Notes under the pieces: generated by a model
What the model saw: only the letters and a program-made list of their open reading frames with translations
Database searches by the model: none
What the model was told of the DNA's origin: nothing
Assembly: GCA_934539245.1 (NCBI GenBank)
Contig: CAKTCK010000001.1
Location: 18,583 to 82,582, forward strand
Length of the DNA stretch: 64,000 nucleotides
Source: an uncultured Faecalibacterium sp.
GTDB taxonomy: Bacteria; Bacillota; Clostridia; Oscillospirales; Ruminococcaceae
Direction of reading: 5' to 3'
Shown: piece by piece, positions 18,207-26,003 of the stretch
Numbering within the stretch: position 1 is the stretch's first letter
Layout of the letters: the number at the start of each line of letters is the position of its first letter
Position numbers and translations under genes: made by a program

Positions 18207-19733
18207 ATGGCAAAGAAACCTGTTCTTCTGTGCATCATGGATGGCTTCGGCTGGGTGCCGAACGAGACCTTCGGCAATGCTGTTGTGGCTGCCAAGACCC
18301 CCCATCTGGATGCTCTGATGGAAAAGTACCCCATGACCACCATTGATGCTTCCGGCATGGCTGTCGGCCTGCCCGACGGCCAGATGGGCAACTCCGAGGT
18401 CGGCCACACCAACATGGGTGCAGGCCGCATCGTGTACCAGCAGCTGACCCTCATCACCAAGTCCATCCGCGACGGTGAGATGCTCAAGAATCCTGTGCTG
18501 GTCAAGAACATGAAGGCTGCGATCGAGGCCGGTAAGGCCATCCACCTGATGGGTCTGGTGGGCACCGGCGGCGTGCACAGCCATGCTGACCACTGGTTCG
18601 GCGTGCTGGAGATGGCAAAGCATCTGGGTGCCAAGGAAGTCTACCTGCACTGCATCACCGACGGCCGCGACACCGACCCCCACTCCGGCAAGGGCTTCCT
18701 TGCTGACCTGCAGGCCAAGCTGGACGAGCTGGGCGTGGGCAAGATCGCCAGCGTTTCCGGCCGTTACTACGCCATGGACCGCGATAACAACTGGGATCGC
18801 GAGGAGAAGGCCTACGCTGCCTTCGTCTACGGCGAGGGCGAGCACGCTGCCAACGCTGCCGAGGCCATCGAGGCTTCCTATGCCGCAGACAAGACCGATG
18901 AGTTCGTGCTGCCCTGCGTCACCTGCGAGGGTGGCCGCGTGCAGGATGGCGACACCGTCATCTTTATGAACTTCCGCCCCGACCGTGCCCGCCAGATGAC
19001 CCGCATCTTCTGCGACGACGCCTTTACCGGCTTTGAGCGCCGCGGCGGCCGCAAGCAGGTACACTACGTCTGCATGGCTGAGTACGATGCCACCATGCCC
19101 AACTGCGAAGTGGCTTATCCCCCGGTGGAGCTGAAGAACGTTCTGGGCGAGTACCTGTCTGCCCACGGCAAGACCCAGCTGCGCATTGCCGAGACCGAGA
19201 AGTACGCCCACGTCACCTTCTTCTTCAACGGCGGTGTGGAAGCTCCCTATGAGGGCGAGGATCGCTGCGTCATCCCCAGCCCCAAGGTTGCCACCTACGA
19301 CCTGAAGCCCGAGATGAGCGCCCCCGAAGTTGCTGCCGAGTGCGTCAAGCGCATCGAGAGCGGTAAGTACGATGTGGTCATCCTGAACTTCGCAAACTGC
19401 GATATGGTCGGCCACACCGGCGTGTTTGATGCTGCTGTCAAGGCCGTTGAGGCTGTGGATACCTGCGTGGATCAGGTGGTCACCGCTGTGCTGAACGCCG
19501 GCGGCTGCGCCTTCATCACCGCCGACCACGGCAACGCCGAGAAGATGATGAACCCGGACGGCACCCCCTTCACCGCCCACACCACCAACGTTGTGCCCTT
19601 TGTGGCAGTTGGCTGCGGCGACGTGAAGCTGCGCGAAGGCGGCTGCTTGGCCGACATCGCACCCACCATGCTGCCCTATATCGGCCTGCCCGTCCCCGCC
19701 GAGATGACCGGCAAGAGCATCATTGTGGAGTGA
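18207..19733 (+). CDS. gpmI: 2,3-bisphosphoglycerate-independent phosphoglycerate mutase
   Basis: 508 residues of the alkaline-phosphatase superfamily. Metal site DGFGW near residue 11, phosphoserine-loop MGNSEVGHTNMGAGR with the catalytic Ser near 63, HCITDGRDTDP, FRPDRARQ, and the second metal cluster NCDMVGHTG and TADHGNAE. Isomerises 3- and 2-phosphoglycerate using Mn2+. Follows tpiA in the glycolytic cluster. Confidence 0.97.
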   Translation: MAKKPVLLCIMDGFGWVPNETFGNAVVAAKTPHLDALMEKYPMTTIDASGMAVGLPDGQMGNSEVGHTNMGAGRIVYQQLTLITKSIRDGEMLKNPVLVKNMKAAIEAGKAIHLMGLVGTGGVHSHADHWFGVLEMAKHLGAKEVYLHCITDGRDTDPHSGKGFLADLQAKLDELGVGKIASVSGRYYAMDRDNNWDREEKAYAAFVYGEGEHAANAAEAIEASYAADKTDEFVLPCVTCEGGRVQDGDTVIFMNFRPDRARQMTRIFCDDAFTGFERRGGRKQVHYVCMAEYDATMPNCEVAYPPVELKNVLGEYLSAHGKTQLRIAETEKYAHVTFFFNGGVEAPYEGEDRCVIPSPKVATYDLKPEMSAPEVAAECVKRIESGKYDVVILNFANCDMVGHTGVFDAAVKAVEAVDTCVDQVVTAVLNAGGCAFITADHGNAEKMMNPDGTPFTAHTTNVVPFVAVGCGDVKLREGGCLADIAPTMLPYIGLPVPAEMTGKSIIVE

Positions 19734-19772
19734 TGCCTGTGCGGCTGAGCGCATAAATCAATAGCATAGAAA

Positions 19773-19814
19773 AACGAGCCATCGTGCGGATTTCCGCATG
19801 ATGGCTCGTTTTTT
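19773..19814 (+). terminator. Shared terminator between gpmI and apbE
   Basis: 17-bp nearly perfect stem AACGAGCCATCGTGCGG / CCGCATGATGGCTCGTT with ATTT loop; T-runs on both sides serve the two convergent genes. Confidence 0.88.
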
Positions 19815-19824
19815 ATAAACAAAT

Positions 19825-20907
19825 TTACTTTTTCAGGTGGCTGTCCCAGCCGCTGGAGGTGGTGGCCTGCTGATCGGGCGTGCACCACATGGCTTCTACG
19901 CCGTCCAGCGACTCCACCAGCTTCTGCCCCTCTTCCAGCGGCATACAGAACAGGGCGGTGGTCAGGCAGTCTGCCATGCCGGAGTCCGGACACAGCACGG
20001 TAACGCCGTTGTAGTAGGCGGCGGGCCACAGGGTAGCCGGGTCGATGATGTGGTGGTAGCGCTTGCCGTCCACCACAAAGTAGCGCTGGTAGTCGCCGCT
20101 GGTCACCAGTGCAAGGTCGCTCATGTTGATGGGCGAGCCGAAAATGAAGTTGTTATTGGTGTACACCTCCGAGGCGTTCCACGGGTTCTCTACGCCGCCC
20201 GTCCACTGGCTGCCGTCCGGCTTTGTGCCGATGGCGCGCAGGTTGCCGCCCACGCTCACCAGTGCGCTGGTCAGGCCCCGGGCTTCGGCGGCGCGGCAGA
20301 CCATCTCCACTGCGTACCCCTTACCCACGCTGCCCACGTCCAGCGACATCTCCGGGTCGGACAGATAGACCGTTTTGGCCTCCTCGTCAATGACAAGGTC
20401 GTTGATATCGCAGTGCCGGGCGGCGGTTTCCAGCTCCTCCTGTGTGGGCAGGGTGTTGTCAGCCTCGGAGGCGTCTTTTTCGGCGGCTTCGCGGTAGTCG
20501 TGCCAGATGCCCAGCACACTGCCCATGGCAATGTTGATCTTGCCGCCGGTCAGGTCGTACATCTGCCGCGCCAGCTCCAGCATGGAGAGAATGCGGTCAT
20601 CTACCTGTACCGGGGCTTTCCCGGCGTTTTCGTTGATGGTCTTAACGTTCACAACGCCGTCGTAGTCGTTGTAGATATCGTAGAGCTGATTGTAGGCAAT
20701 CAGATCCTGATGCAGCGCCTGCATCTGGGTGTTGAACTCCTCCTCGCTCTCACAGTAGGCAATGACCTGCGTCACCGTGTCGAACACATCATAAAAGATG
20801 GTACTGTACCGGGTCAGCTCCTTTTTGGGCTTGCAGCCGACCAGCAGGCTAAGGCTCAGCACCGCCGCCAGCAGTGCAGCGGTCATGCGGGTGATGCGGC
20901 TCTTCAT
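19825..20907 (-). CDS. apbE: FAD:protein FMN transferase (ApbE) lipoprotein
   Basis: 360 residues. N-terminal signal ending in the lipobox LLVGC predicts a lipid-anchored protein on the outside of the membrane. ApbE motifs: AMGSVLGIW, MSLDVGSVGKGYAVE, VSVGGNLRAIG, and the metal-binding TSGDYQRYF plus HHIIDPATLWPA. The enzyme attaches FMN to threonine in Rnf/Nqr or other extracellular flavoproteins. Its start overlaps the stop of the DUF3783 gene by 4 nt, so both are one operon. Confidence 0.93.
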   Translation of the reverse strand: MKSRITRMTAALLAAVLSLSLLVGCKPKKELTRYSTIFYDVFDTVTQVIAYCESEEEFNTQMQALHQDLIAYNQLYDIYNDYDGVVNVKTINENAGKAPVQVDDRILSMLELARQMYDLTGGKINIAMGSVLGIWHDYREAAEKDASEADNTLPTQEELETAARHCDINDLVIDEEAKTVYLSDPEMSLDVGSVGKGYAVEMVCRAAEARGLTSALVSVGGNLRAIGTKPDGSQWTGGVENPWNASEVYTNNNFIFGSPINMSDLALVTSGDYQRYFVVDGKRYHHIIDPATLWPAAYYNGVTVLCPDSGMADCLTTALFCMPLEEGQKLVESLDGVEAMWCTPDQQATTSSGWDSHLKK

Positions 20908-21326
20908 ACGGTCTGGCTCTCCTTTGCGGCGGTAAAGGCGGTGTGCTCCTCCTGCAAATGCGCCAGCAGGTCTGCGAACATCCAGCTGCGGTTTGCGGGG
21001 GTGACCACCGCCTTGAGCGGGATGGTGACCTGTGCCTGCCGCATCAGATCCAGCAGGGTGTCCACGTCCTTATCGCGGAAGTTTGCCAGCACCAGCGCCG
21101 GGGGATAGGCACCCGGCTCCAGCACCAGTGTTCTGGGGGCTTTTACCTCCACCTCGCCCAGCAGCTGGGCAACAGTCTTGCCGGCGTCGGCGGGAGCAAC
21201 GGGCAGCAGCTTCATGCCAAAGGCGGGCGCCATGCCCTCCAGCTTGCCCCGGTCGGCGGGGGAAAGGTTCCAGCCCAGCGCCAGCGGCACCCCGGCGTTC
21301 TGGTTGCGTGCAATGTGTGCTTTCAT
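20904..21326 (-). CDS. DUF3783-family protein
   Basis: 140 residues from ATG 21324-21326, with AAAGAGG upstream; the frame is open further but without a ribosome site. The C-terminal half (ALVLANFRDKDVDTLLDLM, VTPANRSWMFADLLAHLQEEH) matches my memory of DUF3783, a small clostridial family of unknown role. No membrane segment. Coupled to apbE, but a functional link is only inference. A TATACT at 21369-21374 on this strand may be the -10. Confidence 0.65.
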   Translation of the reverse strand: MKAHIARNQNAGVPLALGWNLSPADRGKLEGMAPAFGMKLLPVAPADAGKTVAQLLGEVEVKAPRTLVLEPGAYPPALVLANFRDKDVDTLLDLMRQAQVTIPLKAVVTPANRSWMFADLLAHLQEEHTAFTAAKESQTV

Positions 21327-21420
21327 GTTTAAAACCTCTTTCGGCAGTGTTTTTTCAAAATACGCTTTAGTATACCATAAAATCCGCAAAAAGAAAATGC
21401 ACAGACGCTGTGCAAAGAAA

Positions 21421-21450
21421 AAGGGCTGCCGTTTTTAAACGGCAGCCCTT
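21421..21450 (-). terminator. Terminator of the Cys-repeat protein gene
   Basis: AAGGGCTGCCGTTT pairs with AAACGGCAGCCCTT; leftward it is followed by TTTTTCTTTG. Confidence 0.8.
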
Positions 21451-21521
21451 TTCCGCATGGAAGAAAAGTATAGGCTAACTACCAGCTGTATAGAGTGCAT
21501 GGATCTATACAGCAAGGGGGA

Positions 21522-23060
21522 TTAACGGATGAAGAGGCTCATGAAGAAGCTACGCAGAGAACGCAGCAGGCCTTTGCCAGTAGAGACAAAGAACGGAACG
21601 TTGCCGCTGGTGTAGAGACCACCGCAGTGAACGCACTCATCCAGGATGTAGTCGCAGGCGACGTTCTCCTGTGCAACTGCACCGCAGTCAGCACACACAA
21701 CGTTGTGGGTGCCGTTGCCGTTGTCAACATACTCGTAGTTCTCGTTCAGGTGCTTGCAAGCGGCCTTCGAGGCACCGCAGCGAGCGCAAGTGTCTTCACC
21801 ATCGTAGTAGATGTGAGCCACAGTGTCGATCACGGTATTGCACTTATCGCAAACATAAGAGCAGGTGCCATCCTCGTTGTCCACAGCGTGCTGCTTCACA
21901 TGCTGGCAAGCAGCGCCGCACTGCTGGCACTTGCCATCAATGTAGGTGCAGGGAACATTCTCGCTCACAACAGTCTTGCAGTCAGCGCACAGAACATTGT
22001 GGGTGTCGTCGTTGTTGGCAGAAAACTCGAACTTCTGACCCATGTGGTCGCAGACGAACTCAGCACCGCAAGCGCACTTGCCATCTTCGCCGTAGACATG
22101 CTCGGCAGTGCCCAGAACTTCGTTGCAGGTGAGGCAAACGATGTTGTGAGTGCCGTCGCCATTATCAACAACTTTCTGCACGCCAACATGGTCGCAGGTA
22201 GCGCCGCACTGCTGGCACTTACCATCAACGTAGTCGCAGGGAACATTCTCGCTCACAGTTTCACCGCAGTCGCCGCACAGAACATTGTGGGTGCCGTTGT
22301 TGTTGGCAGAAAACTCGAAGTTCTGATTCATGTGGTCGCAAGCGGGCTCCTCAGCGCCGCAGGTCTGGCACTTGCCATTAACATAGGTGCAGCCAAGCTC
22401 GTCCACAACTGCCTTACAAACAGCGCAGATGACCTTGTGGGTGCCATGGTCGGTGCTCTCGTACTCCCAGCTGTTGGCCATGTGGTCGCAGGTAGCGCCG
22501 CACTGCTCGCACTTGCCATCAACGTAGGTGCAAGGAACATTCTCGCTCACAGTTTCACCGCAGCGGTGGCACAGAACATCGTGGGTGCCGTTGTTATTGG
22601 CAGAAAAGTCGAAGCTCGTACCCATGTGGTCGCAAGCGGGCTCCTCAGCGCCGCACTGCTGGCACTTACCATCAACGTAGTCGCAGGGAACATTCTCGCT
22701 CACGGTTCCACCGCAGCGGCCGCACGTAACATCGTGGGTGCCGTCGTTGTTGGCAGAAAAGCCAAAGTCCGTACCCATGTGGTCACAAGTGGGATCAGGA
22801 GCGCTACATTTCGTGCACTTGCCATCCATAAACATGCAGCTCGCCTGATCATCCAGAGTTACATGGCAATCGTTGCAGATTTCCTTATGAGTGCTGCCGT
22901 CGCCGTTACTCACATAGGTCATGTGATCGTGGAAACAGCTCGAGGTAGGCTCGACATGAGCGGTGTCAGCATCAGCCGCAAAAGCCGCAGGAATCATAGA
23001 AAGCGCCATAGCACCCGCTACAACAAGAGACAGCAAACGGCCTACTTTTTTCATTTTCAT
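21522..23060 (-). CDS. Secreted protein of nine zinc-ribbon-like Cys repeats
   Basis: 512 residues. Signal peptide 1-29 (KVGRLLSLVVAGAMALSMI, cleavage after AFA). Then nine repeats of 45-50 residues, each with CxH near the start, a GTHxxxC-xxC core, a Tyr-rich turn and a final GKCxxCG; most repeats carry about five Cys and two His, suited to metal binding. Repeats 2, 3, 5 and 7 are nearly identical in the SANNxGTHxVLC stretch, so they arose by recent duplication. The tail LLRSLRSFFMSLFIR is amphipathic; there is no LPXTG anchor. AAAGGAG precedes the start. Function unknown; surface or extracellular metal-binding or adhesion is possible. Confidence 0.75.
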   Translation of the reverse strand: MKMKKVGRLLSLVVAGAMALSMIPAAFAADADTAHVEPTSSCFHDHMTYVSNGDGSTHKEICNDCHVTLDDQASCMFMDGKCTKCSAPDPTCDHMGTDFGFSANNDGTHDVTCGRCGGTVSENVPCDYVDGKCQQCGAEEPACDHMGTSFDFSANNNGTHDVLCHRCGETVSENVPCTYVDGKCEQCGATCDHMANSWEYESTDHGTHKVICAVCKAVVDELGCTYVNGKCQTCGAEEPACDHMNQNFEFSANNNGTHNVLCGDCGETVSENVPCDYVDGKCQQCGATCDHVGVQKVVDNGDGTHNIVCLTCNEVLGTAEHVYGEDGKCACGAEFVCDHMGQKFEFSANNDDTHNVLCADCKTVVSENVPCTYIDGKCQQCGAACQHVKQHAVDNEDGTCSYVCDKCNTVIDTVAHIYYDGEDTCARCGASKAACKHLNENYEYVDNGNGTHNVVCADCGAVAQENVACDYILDECVHCGGLYTSGNVPFFVSTGKGLLRSLRSFFMSLFIR

Positions 23061-23191
23061 AAACCGAATCTCCTTTACAAAACAATACGATACTTTTTAT
23101 TTTTCTAAAACGCGGCGCTCTGCTGTGCCACCATGCATGGACGGCAGGATGCTTTGTTTTCAGAAACGAAACAGAACCTTATAGAACCTCA

Positions 23192-23244
23192 GGGGCGGGG
23201 AATACCACTGGAACCGGCTGCTATACAGCCGCCGCCCCGCCCCC
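23192..23244 (-). promoter_or_regulatory. GC-rich nested hairpin in the leader of the Cys-repeat gene
   Basis: GGGGCGGGG pairs with CCCCGCCCC (9 bp), enclosing a CGGCTG-CTATA-CAGCCG hairpin. It covers the end of the small leader ORF at 23221-23331, so translation of that ORF would compete with folding. Confidence 0.5.
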
Positions 23245-23331
23245 CAAAACAATTCCGCAGCGTGTGTGAGGGAAAGCGACCTTTAAGGAAGGCGGGATCA
23301 AAAACGAGATTTTCACAAAAAAATCATCCAT
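23221..23331 (-). CDS. Candidate 36-codon leader peptide
   Basis: ATG at 23329-23331 with a perfect AGGAGG 10 nt upstream and a TAG stop at 23221-23223. The predicted peptide starts MDDFFVKISFLIPPSLKVAF and ends in GGGAAAV. It lies in the long leader (about 320 nt) between the promoter and the Cys-repeat gene. No recognisable family. Its main support is the ribosome site and the overlap with a strong hairpin. Confidence 0.35.
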   Translation of the reverse strand: MDDFFVKISFLIPPSLKVAFPHTRCGIVLGGGAAAV

Positions 23332-23387
23332 CTTGACGATACCTCCTAAAAGTAATTACCAAGTTGTAAACTTTTTGGTTCGTTTTT

Positions 23388-23416
23388 ATTATAGTGGTTC
23401 AGTGAACCACTGTCAA
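23388..23416 (-). promoter_or_regulatory. Consensus promoter with a palindromic operator filling the spacer
   Basis: On the minus strand TTGACA (23411-23416), a 17-bp spacer and TATAAT (23388-23393) match sigma-70 consensus at all 12 positions. The 19-bp palindrome AGTGGTTCAGTGAACCACT (23393-23411) occupies the whole spacer. A dimeric repressor bound there would block the polymerase; the ribbon-helix-helix protein encoded 100 bp away is the obvious candidate. Confidence 0.85.
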
Positions 23417-23453
23417 GAGTGAAAGTTGTGTGTGGCTTAACTTTTTTTGCGGC

Positions 23454-23482
23454 TTTACTTTTTAAAGAGGATAGGGTATATT
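23454..23482 (+). promoter_or_regulatory. Promoter of the ribbon-helix-helix gene
   Basis: TTTACT, 17-bp spacer, TATATT, 34 bp before the start codon and divergent from the consensus promoter at 23388. Confidence 0.6.
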
Positions 23483-23515
23483 TTTTCAGAACTACCCAAA
23501 AAGGAGATGAAACGG

Positions 23516-23722
23516 ATGGCGACTGATAAACCGCGCTATACAGTATCTGTGGACAAGGAGTTGTTTCAACAGATCGAAGAGTATCGCTTTGAGCACCGCT
23601 GCCAGACGCGCTCTGAGGCAACTGTGGAGTTGATCCGGCTCGGCTTGGAGTCCTTGAAAACGGAAAAATCATGGGGGGGGGGGGGGTACAACACTCAACT
23701 GCAAAATAAAAGCGTTATATAG
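23516..23722 (+). CDS. Ribbon-helix-helix (CopG/Arc-type) DNA-binding protein
   Basis: 68 residues from ATG 23516, with AAGGAG 9 nt upstream. Residues 8-50 give a beta strand (RYTVSVDKELFQQIEEY) followed by two helices (RSEATVELIRLGLESL), the classic dimeric RHH fold. Transcribed divergently from the Cys-repeat gene, whose promoter carries a fitting palindrome. After residue 52 the frame runs through a 14-G tract, so the 17-residue tail changes with tract length while the DNA-binding core does not. Confidence 0.75.
   Translation: MATDKPRYTVSVDKELFQQIEEYRFEHRCQTRSEATVELIRLGLESLKTEKSWGGGGYNTQLQNKSVI
23673..23686 (+). repeat. 14-bp poly-G tract inside the RHH gene
   Basis: Fourteen consecutive G encode Gly-Gly-Gly-Gly after Ser-Trp. 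With 13 G the tail would extend about 35 residues to a TAG past the terminator-like hairpin; with 15 G it would end after VQHSTAK. This is the longest mononucleotide run in the window. Confidence 0.85.
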
Positions 23723-23726
23723 CAAA

Positions 23727-23763
23727 AGAAGCCGGTGTGCGTATGGTTCGCACACTGGCTTCT
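23727..23763 (-). terminator. Hairpin between aroF and the RHH gene
   Basis: 15-bp stem AGAAGCCGGTGTGCG / CGCACACTGGCTTCT with one G-T pair. Leftward it is followed by CTTTTGC, so it most likely ends the DAHP synthase transcript; it may also end the RHH mRNA. Confidence 0.65.
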
Positions 23764-23792
23764 CTGCAATGCAATAGGATGTAATTACAGGC

Positions 23793-24806
23793 TCAGTTCA
23801 TTTTTTTACCAAAGAACTCCACCTCTTTGCCGATGAACTGCATCAGCTCATCGAACTGGTCCGGGGTCAGGCTCTGTGCGCCGTCGCACTTGGCCTTGGC
23901 GGGGTTGTTGTGCACCTCGATCATCAAACCGTCGGCACCGGCGGCGACCGCAGCTTTCGCCAGCTCCGGCACCATCCAAGCGTGGCCGCATGCGTGGCTG
24001 GGGTCCACCACCACCGGCAGATGGGTCATCTTGTGCAGCATGACCACACCGGCAAGATCCAGCGTGTTGCGCATACTGGTCTCAAAGGTGCGGATGCCGC
24101 GCTCGCACAGAATGACATTCTCGTTGCCCTCGGCCATGATGTACTCGGCGCTCATCACGAACTCTTCCAGCGTGTTGGCAAGGCCGCGCTTGAGCAGCAC
24201 CGGCTTTTTCTGGCGGCCAACGGCCTTGAGCAGCTCAAAGTTCTGCATATTGCGGGCACCCACCTGAATCAGGTCCACGTTTTCAAACAGGGGCAGGTGC
24301 TCGGTGTTCATGATCTCGGTCACAATGGGCGAACCGGTGGCGCGGCGTGCCAGCTTAAGCAGGTCCAGACCCTCGCTGCGCATACCCTGAAAGGAGTAGG
24401 GGGAGGTGCGGGGCTTGAAGGCACCGCCGCGCAGCAGGGAAGCACCTGCCGCCTTTACCCGCTGGGCGCAGTAGGTGATCTGCTCCTCGCTTTCAATGCT
24501 GCACGGCCCTGCAATGACCGCAAAGTTGCCACCGCCGATCTTGACACCTTCCACATCGATGACGCTGTCGTCCGGGTGGAACTTGCGGTTGGCCTTTTTG
24601 TAGGGCTCGGACACGCGGCGGCAGGTCTCCACCACCGGGTTCGCCAGCACCCAGCTCTCCGCAATGGCCTTTGTGTCGCCGATCAGACCCAGAATATGGG
24701 TGTCGCTGCCCTTGGAATCGTTGATCTGCAGCCCCATATCCTCCAGTTCGTGGCAGAACTCGCGCACCTGTACGTCGGGGGCATCCTGTTTGAGTACGAT
24801 GATCAT
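23793..24806 (-). CDS. aroF: 3-deoxy-7-phosphoheptulonate synthase (type I-beta)
   Basis: 337 residues from ATG 24804-24806 with AAAGGAG upstream. N-terminal ferredoxin-like domain (1-70, MIIVLKQDAPDVQVREFCHEL) as in the Thermotoga-type enzyme, a regulatory domain for aromatic amino-acid feedback. Barrel motifs: AGPCSIES, LRGGAFKPRTSPYSFQG, QVGARNMQNF, VLLKRGL, VDPSHACGH and IEVHNNP. Condenses PEP and erythrose 4-phosphate, first step of the shikimate pathway. No other aro gene adjoins it; transcription is probably controlled by the two operators at 24888-24941. Confidence 0.94.
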   Translation of the reverse strand: MIIVLKQDAPDVQVREFCHELEDMGLQINDSKGSDTHILGLIGDTKAIAESWVLANPVVETCRRVSEPYKKANRKFHPDDSVIDVEGVKIGGGNFAVIAGPCSIESEEQITYCAQRVKAAGASLLRGGAFKPRTSPYSFQGMRSEGLDLLKLARRATGSPIVTEIMNTEHLPLFENVDLIQVGARNMQNFELLKAVGRQKKPVLLKRGLANTLEEFVMSAEYIMAEGNENVILCERGIRTFETSMRNTLDLAGVVMLHKMTHLPVVVDPSHACGHAWMVPELAKAAVAAGADGLMIEVHNNPAKAKCDGAQSLTPDQFDELMQFIGKEVEFFGKKMN

Positions 24807-24887
24807 AGTGTTTTGTCTCCTTTGCCTTTTCTTATCCTGTGAAACGGCGAGGGAGACCAGCTCCTTTGCCGCAGCTTGCAGCGTCAA

Positions 24888-24944
24888 ACTTCAGTGCTCT
24901 GAAGTGCGTGACGCTATGATATCACTTCATGAAACTGAAGTCAA
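24888..24944 (-). promoter_or_regulatory. aroF promoter with two ACTTCA-N6-TGAAGT operators
   Basis: Minus-strand TTGACT (24939-24944), 17 bp, TATCAT (24916-24921). Two dyads with identical half-sites lie at 24888-24905 and 24924-24941; the second covers spacer and -35, the first lies downstream of the transcript start. Their centres are 36 bp apart. A repressor of aromatic biosynthesis is the simplest reading. Regulator identity unknown. Confidence 0.75.
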
Positions 24945-24952
24945 GAGAAATT

Positions 24953-24981
24953 TTGAATTTTTTCAGAAAAAGTGGTAGAAT
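24953..24981 (+). promoter_or_regulatory. Promoter of ybaK
   Basis: TTGAAT, 17-bp spacer, TAGAAT. It lies directly before repeat copy 2. Confidence 0.6.
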
Positions 24982-24995
24982 AGAAAAAAGAAAAG

Positions 24996-25110
24996 AACCC
25001 TCTCAGTCATTGCTGCGCGATGACACTTCCCGGTGAAAGAGAATCTGCCGGTTACCGCGCATAAGCTCCCCCTTTCGGGGGAGCTGGACGCGAAGCGGCC
25101 TGAGAGGGTT
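24996..25110 (+). repeat. Miniature palindromic repeat, copy 2
   Basis: Starts AACCCTCTCAGTCATTG and ends CCTGAGAGGGTT, with an inner GCTCCCCCTTTCGGGGGAGC hairpin. This is the cleanest copy in the window and lies inside the ybaK leader. Confidence 0.8.
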
Positions 25111-25135
25111 CAATAGAATCAAAGAGGGAATAACA

Positions 25136-25618
25136 ATGGGAAAAGAAGCTAAAACCAACGCAATGCGCATTCTGGAACGAGAAAAGGTGGCCTATACCGC
25201 CCACGAGTACCCCCATGAGGAGGGGGTGGCGGTGGACGGTGTGACCGTAGCCGCCAGCATGGGTGAGGACCCTGCCTGCGTGTATAAGACGCTGGTAACG
25301 CAGGGCAGCAGCAAAAACTATTTTGTGTTCGTCATTCCGGTGGCGGCAGAGCTGGATTTAAAGGCCGCTGCCCGCAGCGTGGGCGAAAAGAGCGTGGCTA
25401 TGATCCATGTGGCGGATATCAACAAGGTCACCGGCTATGTGCGGGGCGGCTGCAGCCCGGTGGGCATGAAAAAGCAGTACCGCACCGTCTTTGACGAAAG
25501 CGTGCTGACCCAGCAGAAGGTCTACGTTTCCGGCGGGCGCATCGGCACGCAGGTGTGCTGCGCTCCGGCGGATCTGATCCGCGCTGCACGCGCCGCCACC
25601 GCAAAGATCATTTTTTAA
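25136..25618 (+). CDS. ybaK: YbaK-type aminoacyl-tRNA deacylase
   Basis: 160 residues. The editing-domain motifs are present: ACVYKTLVTQG, the FVFVIPVAAELDLKAAA strand with the conserved Lys, and YVRGGCSPVGMKKQ. YbaK/EbsC proteins hydrolyse Cys-tRNA(Pro) misacylated by prolyl-tRNA synthetase. GAGGGAATAACA lies before ATG 25136. Confidence 0.9.
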   Translation: MGKEAKTNAMRILEREKVAYTAHEYPHEEGVAVDGVTVAASMGEDPACVYKTLVTQGSSKNYFVFVIPVAAELDLKAAARSVGEKSVAMIHVADINKVTGYVRGGCSPVGMKKQYRTVFDESVLTQQKVYVSGGRIGTQVCCAPADLIRAARAATAKIIF

Positions 25619-25898
25619 AAATTCGGTTTTCTATCTGGGATACATCAACACGGCCTTTACATAAAATATACCCGCTGCATAAGTCATACTTAAAAAGAAA
25701 AAGGATGGCGAAACTGCACAAAACTTTCGAAAGTTTTTTGACGGCATGGGAACACAAGGGAGAATTTGCCCAAACGCTCTTTGCAAAGCGGTTTTTTTGC
25801 CGTAAACTGTATCTAGTACAGGGACGATGCCCCAAAAAATGGGCTTGCATCGCCGCCTGAAAAAACGCTTGCACAGGAAACTGCGGAGGGAAACTTCA

Positions 25899-26003
25899 AT
25901 GATGCTGCTGGTGCCGGGTCGCATGGAATGGGGTCACATTCACTGCAATCAGGGGCATGGTGCAGCCTTGTGCAAAATGCGCGGACAGAAAAACCGGAAA
26001 TAA
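25899..26003 (+). CDS. Candidate 34-residue leader peptide upstream of purE
   Basis: ATGATG at 25899 follows GGAGGG with 8-nt spacing, an ideal ribosome site. The frame runs 34 codons (MMLLVPGRMEWGHIH...) to TAA at 26001-26003. The stop codon overlaps the first base pairs of an intrinsic terminator, so a ribosome at the stop would disturb the hairpin. No family recognised. The rest of 25619-25898 holds a CGATGCCCC/GGG-GCATCG hairpin at 25825-25852 and an AAAACTT-TCGA-AAGTTTT hairpin with T-run near 25720-25740, plausibly ending ybaK. Confidence 0.45.
   Translation: MMLLVPGRMEWGHIHCNQGHGAALCKMRGQKNRK

Noticed and set aside
24807..25000. T-box leader before the DAHP synthase or ybaK
   Set aside because: No AGGGTGGNACCGCG motif on either strand.
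25705..25860. ORF of 51 codons between ybaK and the purE leader
   Set aside because: No spaced ribosome site, and it overlaps hairpin and promoter-like sequence.
25853..25931. ZTP (pfl) riboswitch before purE
   Set aside because: CCGCCTG and GGGTCGCATGG recall parts of the consensus but occur in the wrong order and without the other conserved bases.
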